A stretch of DNA of 12,555 nt from Frankiaceae bacterium (GTDB lineage: Bacteria > Actinomycetota > Actinomycetes > JAFAQI01): the NCBI GenBank assembly GCA_030840545.1, contig JAVEEH010000277.1, forward strand, positions 1-12,555. The letters are read 5' to 3'. Both the position numbers and the translations under genes were made by a program. The stretch's first letter is position 1; the number at the start of each line of letters is the position of its first letter. Of this stretch, positions 1 through 7,262 are shown one piece after another. The notes beneath the pieces are model-generated. The model ran no database searches. It was not told where the DNA came from and saw nothing but the letters and a program-made list of their open reading frames with translations.

Positions 1-545
1 CGTTTCGACTCGCGGTGCGGGCTGGACCCTTCGCTCTGCGTGGACGGCATGTTGGACACGACGGTCCAGTGCGACGGCGCGTCGACGACGAAGGTGAACG
101 ACGCTTTGAGGTCGGGCTGGTCGAAACATGCGTACATGCGGTGCGCGTCGAACGTCTCGAACTGGGTGTAGAGGTAGGTCTCCTTGTCCACCCGGTCGGT
201 AAACCGGTGCAGACCCTCGCCCGTGCGCATGAACACGCAGTCGGCGACGACGCGCAGCTGGTTGGACTCGGCCAGCGCGGGCAGCTCGAGGCGTTGCCCC
301 GTGAACGCGCTCGCCACGTCGATCGGGGTGCCGTTGAGCGTCGCTTCCAACACCCGGTGGGCCGTGATGTCGATGTGCGTCGTCGTACCCGGCTCGGTGC
401 AGGCGAACTGCACGACCGACGTCGACCGGAAGACGGGGCTGTCGGTCGGAGCGAGGGTGAGGTCGAGCTCCACGTCGTAACGAGCGACATCGAGCAGCCG
501 AGCGCGCTCCCGCGCCTCGTCCCGGGTCAGATTCTCTGCTGCCAC
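1..545 (-). CDS. pepN: Aminopeptidase N, N-terminal part (runs off left edge)
   Basis: This is the first 181 codons of an M1-family zinc metallo-aminopeptidase, a cytosolic enzyme that removes N-terminal residues from peptides. Only the N-terminal beta-sandwich domain is inside the window; the GxMEN and HExxH motifs would lie beyond position 1. The evidence is a strong family signature: an opening NLTRDEARERARLL (residues 5-18), GEGLHRF (109-115), and a stretch at 124-149 with YLYTQFE and ACFDQPDLKA, all typical of actinobacterial PepN. The GTG at 545 is chosen because it places NLTRDEA at residue 5, as in relatives. An in-frame ATG at 584 would add 13 unfamiliar residues and overlap the divergent gene. 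There is no Shine-Dalgarno sequence. CAGACT ends 7 nt before the GTG and could be a -10 box for a leaderless mRNA. The gene is divergent from the nitroreductase homologue, with about 37 bp between starts. Confidence 0.93.
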   Translation of the reverse strand, partial: MAAENLTRDEARERARLLDVARYDVELDLTLAPTDSPVFRSTSVVQFACTEPGTTTHIDITAHRVLEATLNGTPIDVASAFTGQRLELPALAESNQLRVVADCVFMRTGEGLHRFTDRVDKETYLYTQFETFDAHRMYACFDQPDLKASFTFVVDAPSHWTVVSNMPSTQSEGSSPHRESK

Positions 546-582
546 GGGATGGAGTCTGTCACGGCAGGGGATGATGTCCGAC

Positions 583-1182
583 ATGGTGAGTGCTGACTTC
601 TGGTTCGATCCCATCTGTCCCTGGGCCTGGATCTCCAGCCGCTGGATCCTCGAAGTCGAGCGGGTCCGGGACGTCGAGGTGCGCTGGCACGTGATGTCGC
701 TGGCGGTGCTCAACGAAGGTCGTGACCTGCCGGAGGACTACCGCAAGGGGATGGCCGCCGCATGGGGTCCGGTGCGCGTCTGCATCGCCGCACGGGAGGA
801 GCACGGTGACGAGATCCTCCTGCCGCTCTACACGGCGCTCGGCAACCGCTATCACCTCGAGAAGGCGCCCAAGGACCGGGTGACACTCGTCGAGGCATTG
901 GCCGAGGTCGGGCTTCCGGAGTCGCTCGCCGATGCGGCCGAGACCGACAAGTACGACGCTGCTTTGCGCGCCTCGCATCACGAAGGCATGGATCCGGTCG
1001 GCATGGAGGTCGGCACGCCGGTGATCCACGTCGACGGCATCGCTTTCTTCGGCCCGGTCGTGACGCCCACTCCGCGCGGCGAGGCGGCCGGCCGGTTGTG
1101 GGACGGGGTCGTCCTCGTCGCCGGCACGGACGGTTTCTATGAGCTGAAACGGACTCGCGACCGCCCGCCCATCTTCGACTGA
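583..1182 (+). CDS. Rv2466c-type mycothiol-dependent nitroreductase homologue (DsbA-fold) with CPWA active site
   Basis: A 199-residue cytosolic thioredoxin/DsbA-fold protein that matches the mycobacterial Rv2466c family along its length: DFWFDP followed by CPWAW near the N-terminus, WHVMSLAVLNE, a middle alpha-helical insertion with MAAAWGPVRV, then VGTPVIHVDG with the cis-proline, AFFGPV and a C-terminal ELKRTR. Rv2466c is a mycothiol-dependent reductase linked to oxidative stress and nitro-prodrug activation. Its active site is CPWC; here TGT CCC TGG GCC reads CPWA, so the second cysteine is missing and the enzyme would have to work as a monothiol, using mycothiol. ATGs at 571, 574 and 583 are all in frame. 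I chose 583 because relatives begin only a few residues before DFWFDP. AGGGG at 566-570 is the only ribosome-binding-like sequence and is poorly spaced for all three. Divergent from pepN, as in M. tuberculosis. Confidence 0.88.
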   Translation: MVSADFWFDPICPWAWISSRWILEVERVRDVEVRWHVMSLAVLNEGRDLPEDYRKGMAAAWGPVRVCIAAREEHGDEILLPLYTALGNRYHLEKAPKDRVTLVEALAEVGLPESLADAAETDKYDAALRASHHEGMDPVGMEVGTPVIHVDGIAFFGPVVTPTPRGEAAGRLWDGVVLVAGTDGFYELKRTRDRPPIFD

Positions 1183-1189
1183 CGCCCAG

Positions 1190-1233
1190 CAATCGCGCGA
1201 TAGGGCCCATAGAGGGGCCGCATTGCGCGATTG
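1190..1233. terminator. Hairpin after the nitroreductase homologue (possible terminator or regulatory dyad)
   Basis: CAATCGCGCGAT (1190-1201) pairs with ATTGCGCGATTG (1222-1233), a 12-bp stem with a single G-U type mismatch. A second, inner GGCCC/GGGCC pairing lies in the loop. The left arm contains the perfect palindrome ATCGCGCGAT. It starts 8 bp after the stop codon at 1182, which suits a terminator, although no T-run follows. It could also be an operator for the small gene downstream. Confidence 0.5.
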
Positions 1234-1243
1234 TCCGCGACAA
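1231..1243. promoter_or_regulatory. Short dyad upstream of the 48-residue gene
   Basis: TTGTC-CGC-GACAA is a perfect 5-bp inverted repeat that shares its first 3 bases with the right arm of the preceding hairpin. It lies about 30 bp before the ATG at 1272, where a promoter would be expected, so a regulator-binding site is possible. No convincing -10 hexamer was seen. Confidence 0.25.
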
Positions 1244-1271
1244 CGGCCGCGGGACGCGGCATCCTGGGCGC

Positions 1272-1418
1272 ATGGGGGACAAGCCGGCGAAGTACTGGGA
1301 CCACGAGCAGTGCGCCTGGGCGCGCTGCCCCGACGCTGCTGACGCCTCGGCGCCGCCGGACGACCTGGTCGTGCCCGAGCAGGCGACGATCGAGCAGGAG
1401 TCGGTAGGCACGGCCTAA
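1272..1418 (+). CDS. Small hypothetical protein (48 residues, Cx4C)
   Basis: An unrecognised 48-residue protein. The N-terminal third reads KYWDHEQCAWARCP, with two cysteines four residues apart and several aromatic residues. The rest is acidic and proline-rich and ends near VPEQATIEQESVGTA, which looks unstructured. Third codon positions are almost all G or C, there are no odd codons, and the frame fills the gap between two same-strand genes, so a real gene is likely. No signal peptide or membrane segment is visible. The ribosome-binding site is weak. It ends 53 bp before the start of the aldehyde dehydrogenase and may be transcribed with it. Function is unknown. The Cx4C pair could bind metal or form a disulphide, but this is only a guess. 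Confidence 0.55.
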   Translation: MGDKPAKYWDHEQCAWARCPDAADASAPPDDLVVPEQATIEQESVGTA

Positions 1419-1434
1419 CCCGCCGACGTACGCT
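1405..1434 (+). promoter_or_regulatory. Candidate aldehyde dehydrogenase promoter with dyad
   Basis: TAGGCA (1405-1410) and TACGCT (1429-1434) are separated by 18 bp. The second fits the actinobacterial -10 pattern TAnnnT. The expected transcript start is near 1441, leaving a leader of about 30 nt that contains the ribosome-binding site. The -35 overlaps a perfect inverted repeat, TAGGC-ACG-GCCTA (1405-1417), which could be a repressor site. This is pattern matching only. Confidence 0.3.
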
Positions 1435-1471
1435 CGGGGTGACAACGACGTCATCGCCGGGAGGGCACCCC

Positions 1472-2905
<1,434 letters not shown>

Positions 2906-2911
2906 GTGAGA

Positions 2912-2992
2912 AGCGGTGCAGCTCGAAACGCTCGCCACGTGGATCTCGCTGCGCTCGACCACTAGTGCTCGCTGCCTTCGAGATGCACCGCT
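2912..2992. terminator. Long inverted repeat between convergent genes
   Basis: AGCGGTGCAGCTCGAA (2912-2927) and TTCGAGATGCACCGCT (2977-2992) are inverted copies, 15 of 16 bases matching, flanking a 49-base loop. It lies 6 bp after the aldehyde dehydrogenase stop and before the 3' end of the convergent DUF429 gene, so a bidirectional terminator is the simplest reading. The large loop and lack of a T-run are unusual; a small mobile repeat or palindromic unit is the alternative. Confidence 0.5.
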
Positions 2993-3043
2993 CCACGGCG
3001 ACGTCTGCATCGGCGGGGCTTCGCTCGGGCTAGCGGGTCCGGG

Positions 3044-3709
3044 CTAGTAGGCGATGCGCATGGGTAGACCGCGAGTGTCTACGGCTCCGTCGGTGAGGAC
3101 GGTGGCTGTGCCGTCGGCCCAGCGGCCGGCGACGTAAGCGCAGGCGAGTGCGTCCAGTGCGTCGTCAGGTGCCGCGGGGCGGGGAGCGGCAGCCACCAGG
3201 TCCGTGACCGCCGGCCACACCGTCGCCAGTGCGCTGATCCGTTGGGCGTGGCCCTCGGGGGTCTTCTTCGCCGCCAGGTCGCGCCCGGCGAGTGAGCGGA
3301 AGGCCAGCTCCGGATGCGCCTCGACCACTCGCACGGTGTCCGCGGCTGACAGGCACTCGTCGACGGCGCGGACGGCGCGCACGATGCCGAACGCCTGCGC
3401 GGACATCGACGCGCCACCCCGTGCGGCAAGCACGGCGCGCGCTTCGGCGTAGGTCGCGCAGTCGAGCACGGGACGCACCGGCGCCGCGAAGACGCTCGAC
3501 CGGCGCGGGCCGAGCAGCCGACGGGCCTCCACGTCACAGGCGCGGGTGCCCGCGTCCGGGAGGCCGATCGGGATGTCGATCGCGATCGCATCGGCGTCCT
3601 CCGCGAGGATCCCGGCGATGTCGGTGCTCCAGCGCCACGTCGGTCCGGTGTCGTCGACCAGTGCTGCCAGCCAGCCACCGCGGCAGCCGTCGACACCGAT
3701 GACCCGCAC
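3044..3709 (-). CDS. DUF429 family protein (predicted RNase H-like fold)
   Basis: A 221-residue protein of the DUF429 family, predicted to be a nuclease-like protein of RNase H fold; its biological role is not established. Family motifs are clear: VIGVDGCRGGW (3-13, with Asp7), AIDIPIGLP (43-51, with Asp45), RRSSVFAAP (69-77), VEAHPELAF (129-137, with Glu130), KKTPEGHAQR (148-157) and PDDALDALA (181-189). These spaced acidic residues could form a metal site. It starts with GTG at 3709, only 20 bp from the divergent GTG of rpiB. No clear Shine-Dalgarno sequence precedes it, so a leaderless mRNA is possible. It is cytosolic, with no signal or membrane segment. Confidence 0.85.
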   Translation of the reverse strand: MRVIGVDGCRGGWLAALVDDTGPTWRWSTDIAGILAEDADAIAIDIPIGLPDAGTRACDVEARRLLGPRRSSVFAAPVRPVLDCATYAEARAVLAARGGASMSAQAFGIVRAVRAVDECLSAADTVRVVEAHPELAFRSLAGRDLAAKKTPEGHAQRISALATVWPAVTDLVAAAPRPAAPDDALDALACAYVAGRWADGTATVLTDGAVDTRGLPMRIAY

Positions 3710-3715
3710 GTCGGC

Positions 3716-3721
3716 GATACT
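3716..3721 (+). promoter_or_regulatory. Candidate leaderless -10 box for rpiB
   Basis: GATACT ends 8 bp before the GTG start of rpiB, the distance expected if transcription starts at the start codon. There is no ribosome-binding site in the 20-bp gap to the divergent gene, which supports leaderless expression. The -35 would lie inside the DUF429 coding region. Confidence 0.35.
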
Positions 3722-3729
3722 GCCTCACC

Positions 3730-4212
3730 GTGCGCGTCTATCTGGGATCAGACCACGCCGGCTTCGAGCTGAAGCAGCGGCTCGTCGAGCACCTCACCGG
3801 GCTCGGTCACGAGGCGGTCGACTGCGGCCCGCCGGCCTACGACGCGGAGGACGACTACCCGCCCTATGTGCTGCTCGCCGCCACTCGCGTCGCGGCCGAT
3901 CCGGGCAGTGCAGGCATCGTCCTCGGCGGCAGCGGCAACGGCGAGGCGATCGCAGCGAACAAGGTGCGCGGCATCCGGTGCGCGCTCGCGTTCAGCGATG
4001 ACACGGCGCGGCTCAGTCGTGAGCACAACGACGCCAACGTGCTCAGCCTGGGTGCGCGCATGTACGACGAGGCCACCGCAGTGCACTTCGCGGAGATCTT
4101 TCTCTCGACGGCGTTCAGCGGCGACGAGCGACACGTACGCCGCCTCGCCCAGGTCGGCGCCTACGAGGCGTCGGGCGAGCTGCCACCGCTGCCGCCACCG
4201 CCGGCCGGCTGA
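3730..4212 (+). CDS. rpiB: Ribose-5-phosphate isomerase B
   Basis: A 160-residue RpiB, which interconverts ribose 5-phosphate and ribulose 5-phosphate in the non-oxidative pentose phosphate pathway. It matches the mycobacterial enzyme from end to end: MRVYLGSDHAGFELK at the start, VDCGPPAYDAEDDYP, VLGGSGNGEAIAANK (64-78) and REHNDAN (97-103). In the actinobacterial type the catalytic base is a glutamate in the GSGNGE loop (Glu72 here) rather than the cysteine of E. coli RpiB, and the histidine of REHN (His99) helps open the sugar ring. It ends in a proline-rich tail. The start is GTG 3730, because MRVYLG is the family's N-terminus. The last 52 bp overlap a probable convergent small gene. Confidence 0.94.
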   Translation: MRVYLGSDHAGFELKQRLVEHLTGLGHEAVDCGPPAYDAEDDYPPYVLLAATRVAADPGSAGIVLGGSGNGEAIAANKVRGIRCALAFSDDTARLSREHNDANVLSLGARMYDEATAVHFAEIFLSTAFSGDERHVRRLAQVGAYEASGELPPLPPPPAG

Positions 4213-4502
4213 GCCGCCGGTCCGGAAGGCCGCCGACCCGGCGGGCCGGGCAGCGCCGGCCGTGGCTGCGACCGTGGCCGGTAAGACACCTGCACCAGCC
4301 GCTCTGCCTCGGCCACGTCGGACTCGGTCGGACGGGACACGTCACGAGCCCGCATCGACCCCTGTACGCCGAGCTGTGACGGTCCGCCGCCGGTCAAGGC
4401 ACTCGCGGCTCGCTCGTCGCCGGAGCCGCCGGAGCGGCCGGCGCCCCGGGGTGAGCCGCCGGGTCTCGGGGGTGGCGCCATCGCCCCACGGTAGCCATGC
4501 AT
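4161..4502 (-). CDS. Probable small hypothetical protein, low complexity with a central conserved-looking segment
   Basis: A 113-residue open frame I do not recognise. Residues about 9-40 are Pro/Gly/Ser/Arg-rich, residues about 43-75 are more ordinary (with SMRARDVSRPTESDVAEAERL), and the tail is Pro/Gly-rich. Codons are mostly G or C at the third position, the frame fills a 345-bp stretch that otherwise has no gene, and the central segment looks like a real folded or helical piece. Against it: high GC favours chance open frames, there is no clear ribosome-binding site, and it overlaps rpiB by 52 bp tail to tail. ATG 4502 is the assumed start; ATG 4481 is an alternative. It is divergent from the SpoIIE-type phosphatase. 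The same frame stays open to about 5468 on this strand, but the part beyond 4502 lies antisense to the phosphatase and is discounted. Confidence 0.45.
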   Translation of the reverse strand: MHGYRGAMAPPPRPGGSPRGAGRSGGSGDERAASALTGGGPSQLGVQGSMRARDVSRPTESDVAEAERLVQVSYRPRSQPRPALPGPPGRRPSGPAAQPAGGGGSGGSSPDAS

Positions 4503-4533
4503 GTCAATCCTGGGGGTGTCGCATCTTTCGTCC

Positions 4534-4549
4534 CAACAGTTACAGTTGC
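4534..4549 (+). promoter_or_regulatory. Candidate promoter and dyad upstream of the phosphatase
   Basis: TACAGT (4541-4546) fits the -10 pattern TAnnnT and ends 10 bp before the ATG at 4557, so the mRNA would have almost no leader. It sits inside an imperfect palindrome, CAACAGTTACAGTTG (4535-4549), with three mismatched positions. No strong -35 is seen. Confidence 0.3.
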
Positions 4550-4556
4550 GACGATC

Positions 4557-5675
4557 ATGACGGACCAGGGCTCGGGTCAGCGTGGGGGGCCGGTCGCGCG
4601 CTTGCGCGCTGCTCGCCGTCGCGTTGCGCTGCTCGCAGCACCTGAGTCGCCGCGGGCGAAGGGCCTGACGCTCGGCGCGCTGGTCCTCCTGACCGGCGCC
4701 GTGGCACTCATCACCACGAGCGGCGGCATCGGCGCCGCACCGCCACTCACCCTCGCCGTGCCCGTCATGCTCGGTGGCTTCCTCCTGGAGCGGCCGGCGC
4801 TGCGGGTGCTGCTGGGCGTCGTCGCTGCGGCGTTCGTGGCAGAGGTGGTCGACAAGGGTTGGACCACCGTGCGTCCCGGCTCGGCCGTCGTCCTCGTCAT
4901 CGTCGGCGCGATCGCGGTGGAGCTCGTCCGTGACCGGGAGCGTCTCGGCCTGTCCCTCGGTCGTGGCGAGTCGATGCTGCTCGAGCTTCGCGACCAGCTC
5001 GGCCGGCAAGGTGAGCTGCCGCAGCTGCCGGCCGGATGGTCCGCCGACATCGCGCAGCGGTCTGCAGGTGGATCGACGTTCGGCGGCGACTTCATGGTGT
5101 CGACGCTGACCGACCACGGCAAGCGACTCGAGCTCGCCCTCGTCGACGTGTCCGGCAAGGGCCTCGACGCCGGCACCCGGGCGTTGCTGCTCTCCGGCGC
5201 CCTCGGGGGCCTGCTCGGGGCGGTCGCTCCCGAGCGGTTCCTGTCCGCAGCCAACGAATACCTGCTCCGGCAGGAGTGGGACGAAGGCTTCGCCACCGCG
5301 CTGCACATCACCATCGACCTCGAGAGCGGGCACTACCGGCTGACCAGCGCCGGACATCCACCGGCCGCGCACTACGCCGGTGGCAGCGGCCGGTGGGGAA
5401 TGGTCGACCAGGACGGGATGGCCCTCGGGCTCGTGCCCGACGTGCAGTTCGGAGTCAGCGAAGGACACCTCGCGAGCTTCGACGCTTTGCTGCTCTACAC
5501 CGACGGGCTCGTCGAGGTCCCCGGCCGCGACCTCTCCGACGGGATCGACCGGCTGCTCGGCGCGGCCGAAGGGCTCATCCCGCGCGGGTTCGCCGGCGGC
5601 GCGACGCTGCTGATCGACACGGTCGCGCCGGAGGCCAGTGACGACCGCGCCGTCGTGCTCATCTGGCGCTCCTGA
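4557..5675 (+). CDS. Membrane-anchored SpoIIE/PP2C-family serine/threonine phosphatase
   Basis: A 372-residue protein with an N-terminal membrane region and a C-terminal PPM/SpoIIE (PP2C-like) phosphatase domain. After a basic start (residues 10-22) there are about four hydrophobic segments, at about 38-54, 63-78, 83-97 and 108-124, then a short linker and the catalytic domain from about 165. Metal-binding and core motifs are present: GGDF (176-179), DVSGKG (197-202), AGHP (265-268), YTDG (314-317) and DDRA (362-365). Such proteins commonly dephosphorylate anti-anti-sigma factors, but no sigma-factor gene, STAS-domain gene or anti-sigma kinase gene is nearby, so the partner is unknown. No PAS, GAF or HAMP sensor is visible; any signal would come through the membrane part. 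ATG 4557 is chosen over ATG 4497, which would translate through the candidate promoter. Confidence 0.9.
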   Translation: MTDQGSGQRGGPVARLRAARRRVALLAAPESPRAKGLTLGALVLLTGAVALITTSGGIGAAPPLTLAVPVMLGGFLLERPALRVLLGVVAAAFVAEVVDKGWTTVRPGSAVVLVIVGAIAVELVRDRERLGLSLGRGESMLLELRDQLGRQGELPQLPAGWSADIAQRSAGGSTFGGDFMVSTLTDHGKRLELALVDVSGKGLDAGTRALLLSGALGGLLGAVAPERFLSAANEYLLRQEWDEGFATALHITIDLESGHYRLTSAGHPPAAHYAGGSGRWGMVDQDGMALGLVPDVQFGVSEGHLASFDALLLYTDGLVEVPGRDLSDGIDRLLGAAEGLIPRGFAGGATLLIDTVAPEASDDRAVVLIWRS

Positions 5676-5690
5676 CCTCTCCTTGGGTGC

Positions 5691-5708
5691 CGACCCTCGT
5701 CAGGGTCG
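5691..5708. terminator. Perfect hairpin between convergent phosphatase and carboxyltransferase genes
   Basis: CGACCCT-CGTC-AGGGTCG forms a 7-bp perfect stem with a 4-base loop, 15 bp after the phosphatase stop and overlapping the last codons of the convergent carboxyltransferase gene. It probably ends the phosphatase transcript, and perhaps both transcripts. It lacks a T-run, which is common in actinobacteria. Confidence 0.55.
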
Positions 5709-7262
5709 TGGCCGCACTTCCGACCGCGGAGCCGTGGCCAGGACCGCATAGGCCGACGCCGCCCACTCGGTCAGGAGCGGCCGGGTGTCGGCCGGGTCGA
5801 TGACGTCCTCGACGAGGAACGCCTCCGCAGTTCGAAACGGTGACCGCACGGTTTCGAGCCGTTCCGCGATCTCAGCCTTGAGCCGCTCAGCGTCGGCGCC
5901 CGCCTCGGCCAGCATCCGCTTGAAGGCGACCTCGAGCCCACCCTCGACCGGCAACGAACCCCAGTCGCCGGAAGGCCACGCGACCCGATACGTATAGCGG
6001 TGATGCGGGCGATGGGCCGCGCCCGCGACCCCGAAGACGCGCCGGATCAACACCGACGCCCACGGCACCGTGCACTGGTAGACCGCGGCGAGAGCACGCG
6101 CTCCGTGCCGGATGGTGCCGGCCCGCTCGGCGGTGCTCCCGATGATGAAGCCAGGCTGGTCGACGAGATGCACGATCGGCAGCCGGAACGTCTCCGCGAG
6201 GTCGATGAACCGGGCCATCTTGTCCGCTCCCTCGGCCGTCATGCCACCGCCGTAGAAGGCCGGATCGCTCGCCAGCACCGCGACCGGCCAGCCGTCGAGC
6301 CGGGCCAGCGCCGTGACCGTCGACCGGGCGAAACGACGCCCGAGCTCGAGCACCGACCCCGTGTCACACACCGTGGCGAGCAGCCGGCGGACGTCGTACG
6401 GCGTGCGTCGGTCGTGCGGCACCAGGTCGCGCAACGTCGCGTCCCGCCGGCCCGGGTCGTCGCCGACGTCATCGAGCCGTGGTGGCAGCGCGGCCGCGCT
6501 GGACGGGAGATAACCGAGCACCGCGCGCACCGCCGCGAACGCGGCCTCCTCGTCGTCGACGACCAGGTCGACGGTGCCGGCTCGTTCGACCACGTCGATG
6601 CCGCCGAGGGCCTCCTTGTCGACCGATTCGCCCATCCCGGCCTCGACGACGGCGGGGCCGGCGACGAACACCTGGCTGATGCCGCGCACGCCGATCGCCA
6701 CGTGGCTCGACACCAGCCGGGCGGCGCCGAGTCCGGCGACCGGCCCGAGCGCGCAGGCGACGACCGGCACTCGCGCGAGGTTGGCGACGACGTGGTCCCA
6801 CCCTGGGTTGTAAGGCACATAGGTGCGACCGGAGTCCTCGAGCGTCTTGACGCTGCCGCCGCCGCCGGTGCCGTCGATGAGGCGGATGAGGGGTACGCCG
6901 GTCTCGCCGGCCATCCGCTCGGCGAGCACCTGTTTCTCGTGGATCGACGCGTCGGCAGCGCCACCGCGCACGGTGAAGTCGTCCGCGGCGACGACGACCC
7001 GATGCCCCGCGACACGTCCGAAGCCGGTGACGAAGTTGGTCGGGACGAGGTCGATCAGCGCACCCTCGTCGTCGTAGGTCGCCGTCCCGGTCAACGTGCC
7101 GACCTCGCGCCAGGTGCCGGGGTCGATCAGCCGGTCGATGCGTTCGCGGACCGTCAACCGTCCCGCGTCGTGCTGGCGGGTGACGCGCTCGTCGCCGCCC
7201 ATCTGCGCGGCGAGCTCGTGCCGTCTCGCGAGCTCGGCGAGCTCGGCGTCCCACTCACCCAT
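5700..7262 (-). CDS. Acyl-CoA carboxylase carboxyltransferase subunit
   Basis: A complete 520-residue biotin-dependent carboxyltransferase (AccD/PccB/MccB type), which moves a carboxyl group from carboxybiotin to an acyl-CoA. Both crotonase-like halves are present: the N-half with RLTVRERID (35-43), FTVRGGA and an oxyanion loop in IDGTGGGGSV (129-138) and GPVAGLGAA (173-181), and the C-half with YGGGMTAEGADKMARF and DQPGFIIG (368-375) followed by IRHGARAL. Frame and homology start at ATG 7262, which overlaps the stop of the upstream racemase gene by 8 bp (ATGGGTGA), so translation is probably coupled. It carries no biotin-carboxylase or biotinyl domain, and no gene for one is nearby, so it must borrow a distant alpha subunit or act differently. 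The acyl-CoA substrate cannot be told. It is the last gene of the apparent mftR unit. Confidence 0.9.
   Translation of the reverse strand: MGEWDAELAELARRHELAAQMGGDERVTRQHDAGRLTVRERIDRLIDPGTWREVGTLTGTATYDDEGALIDLVPTNFVTGFGRVAGHRVVVAADDFTVRGGAADASIHEKQVLAERMAGETGVPLIRLIDGTGGGGSVKTLEDSGRTYVPYNPGWDHVVANLARVPVVACALGPVAGLGAARLVSSHVAIGVRGISQVFVAGPAVVEAGMGESVDKEALGGIDVVERAGTVDLVVDDEEAAFAAVRAVLGYLPSSAAALPPRLDDVGDDPGRRDATLRDLVPHDRRTPYDVRRLLATVCDTGSVLELGRRFARSTVTALARLDGWPVAVLASDPAFYGGGMTAEGADKMARFIDLAETFRLPIVHLVDQPGFIIGSTAERAGTIRHGARALAAVYQCTVPWASVLIRRVFGVAGAAHRPHHRYTYRVAWPSGDWGSLPVEGGLEVAFKRMLAEAGADAERLKAEIAERLETVRSPFRTAEAFLVEDVIDPADTRPLLTEWAASAYAVLATAPRSEVRPRP

Noticed and set aside
3026..3047. Two CGGGCTAG copies at 14-bp spacing
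   Set aside because: Only 8 bp long and GC-rich; probably chance.
4503..5468. Upstream extension of the small minus-strand gene to a 435-codon frame
   Set aside because: This part is antisense to the phosphatase and has shadow composition; only 4161-4502 is kept.
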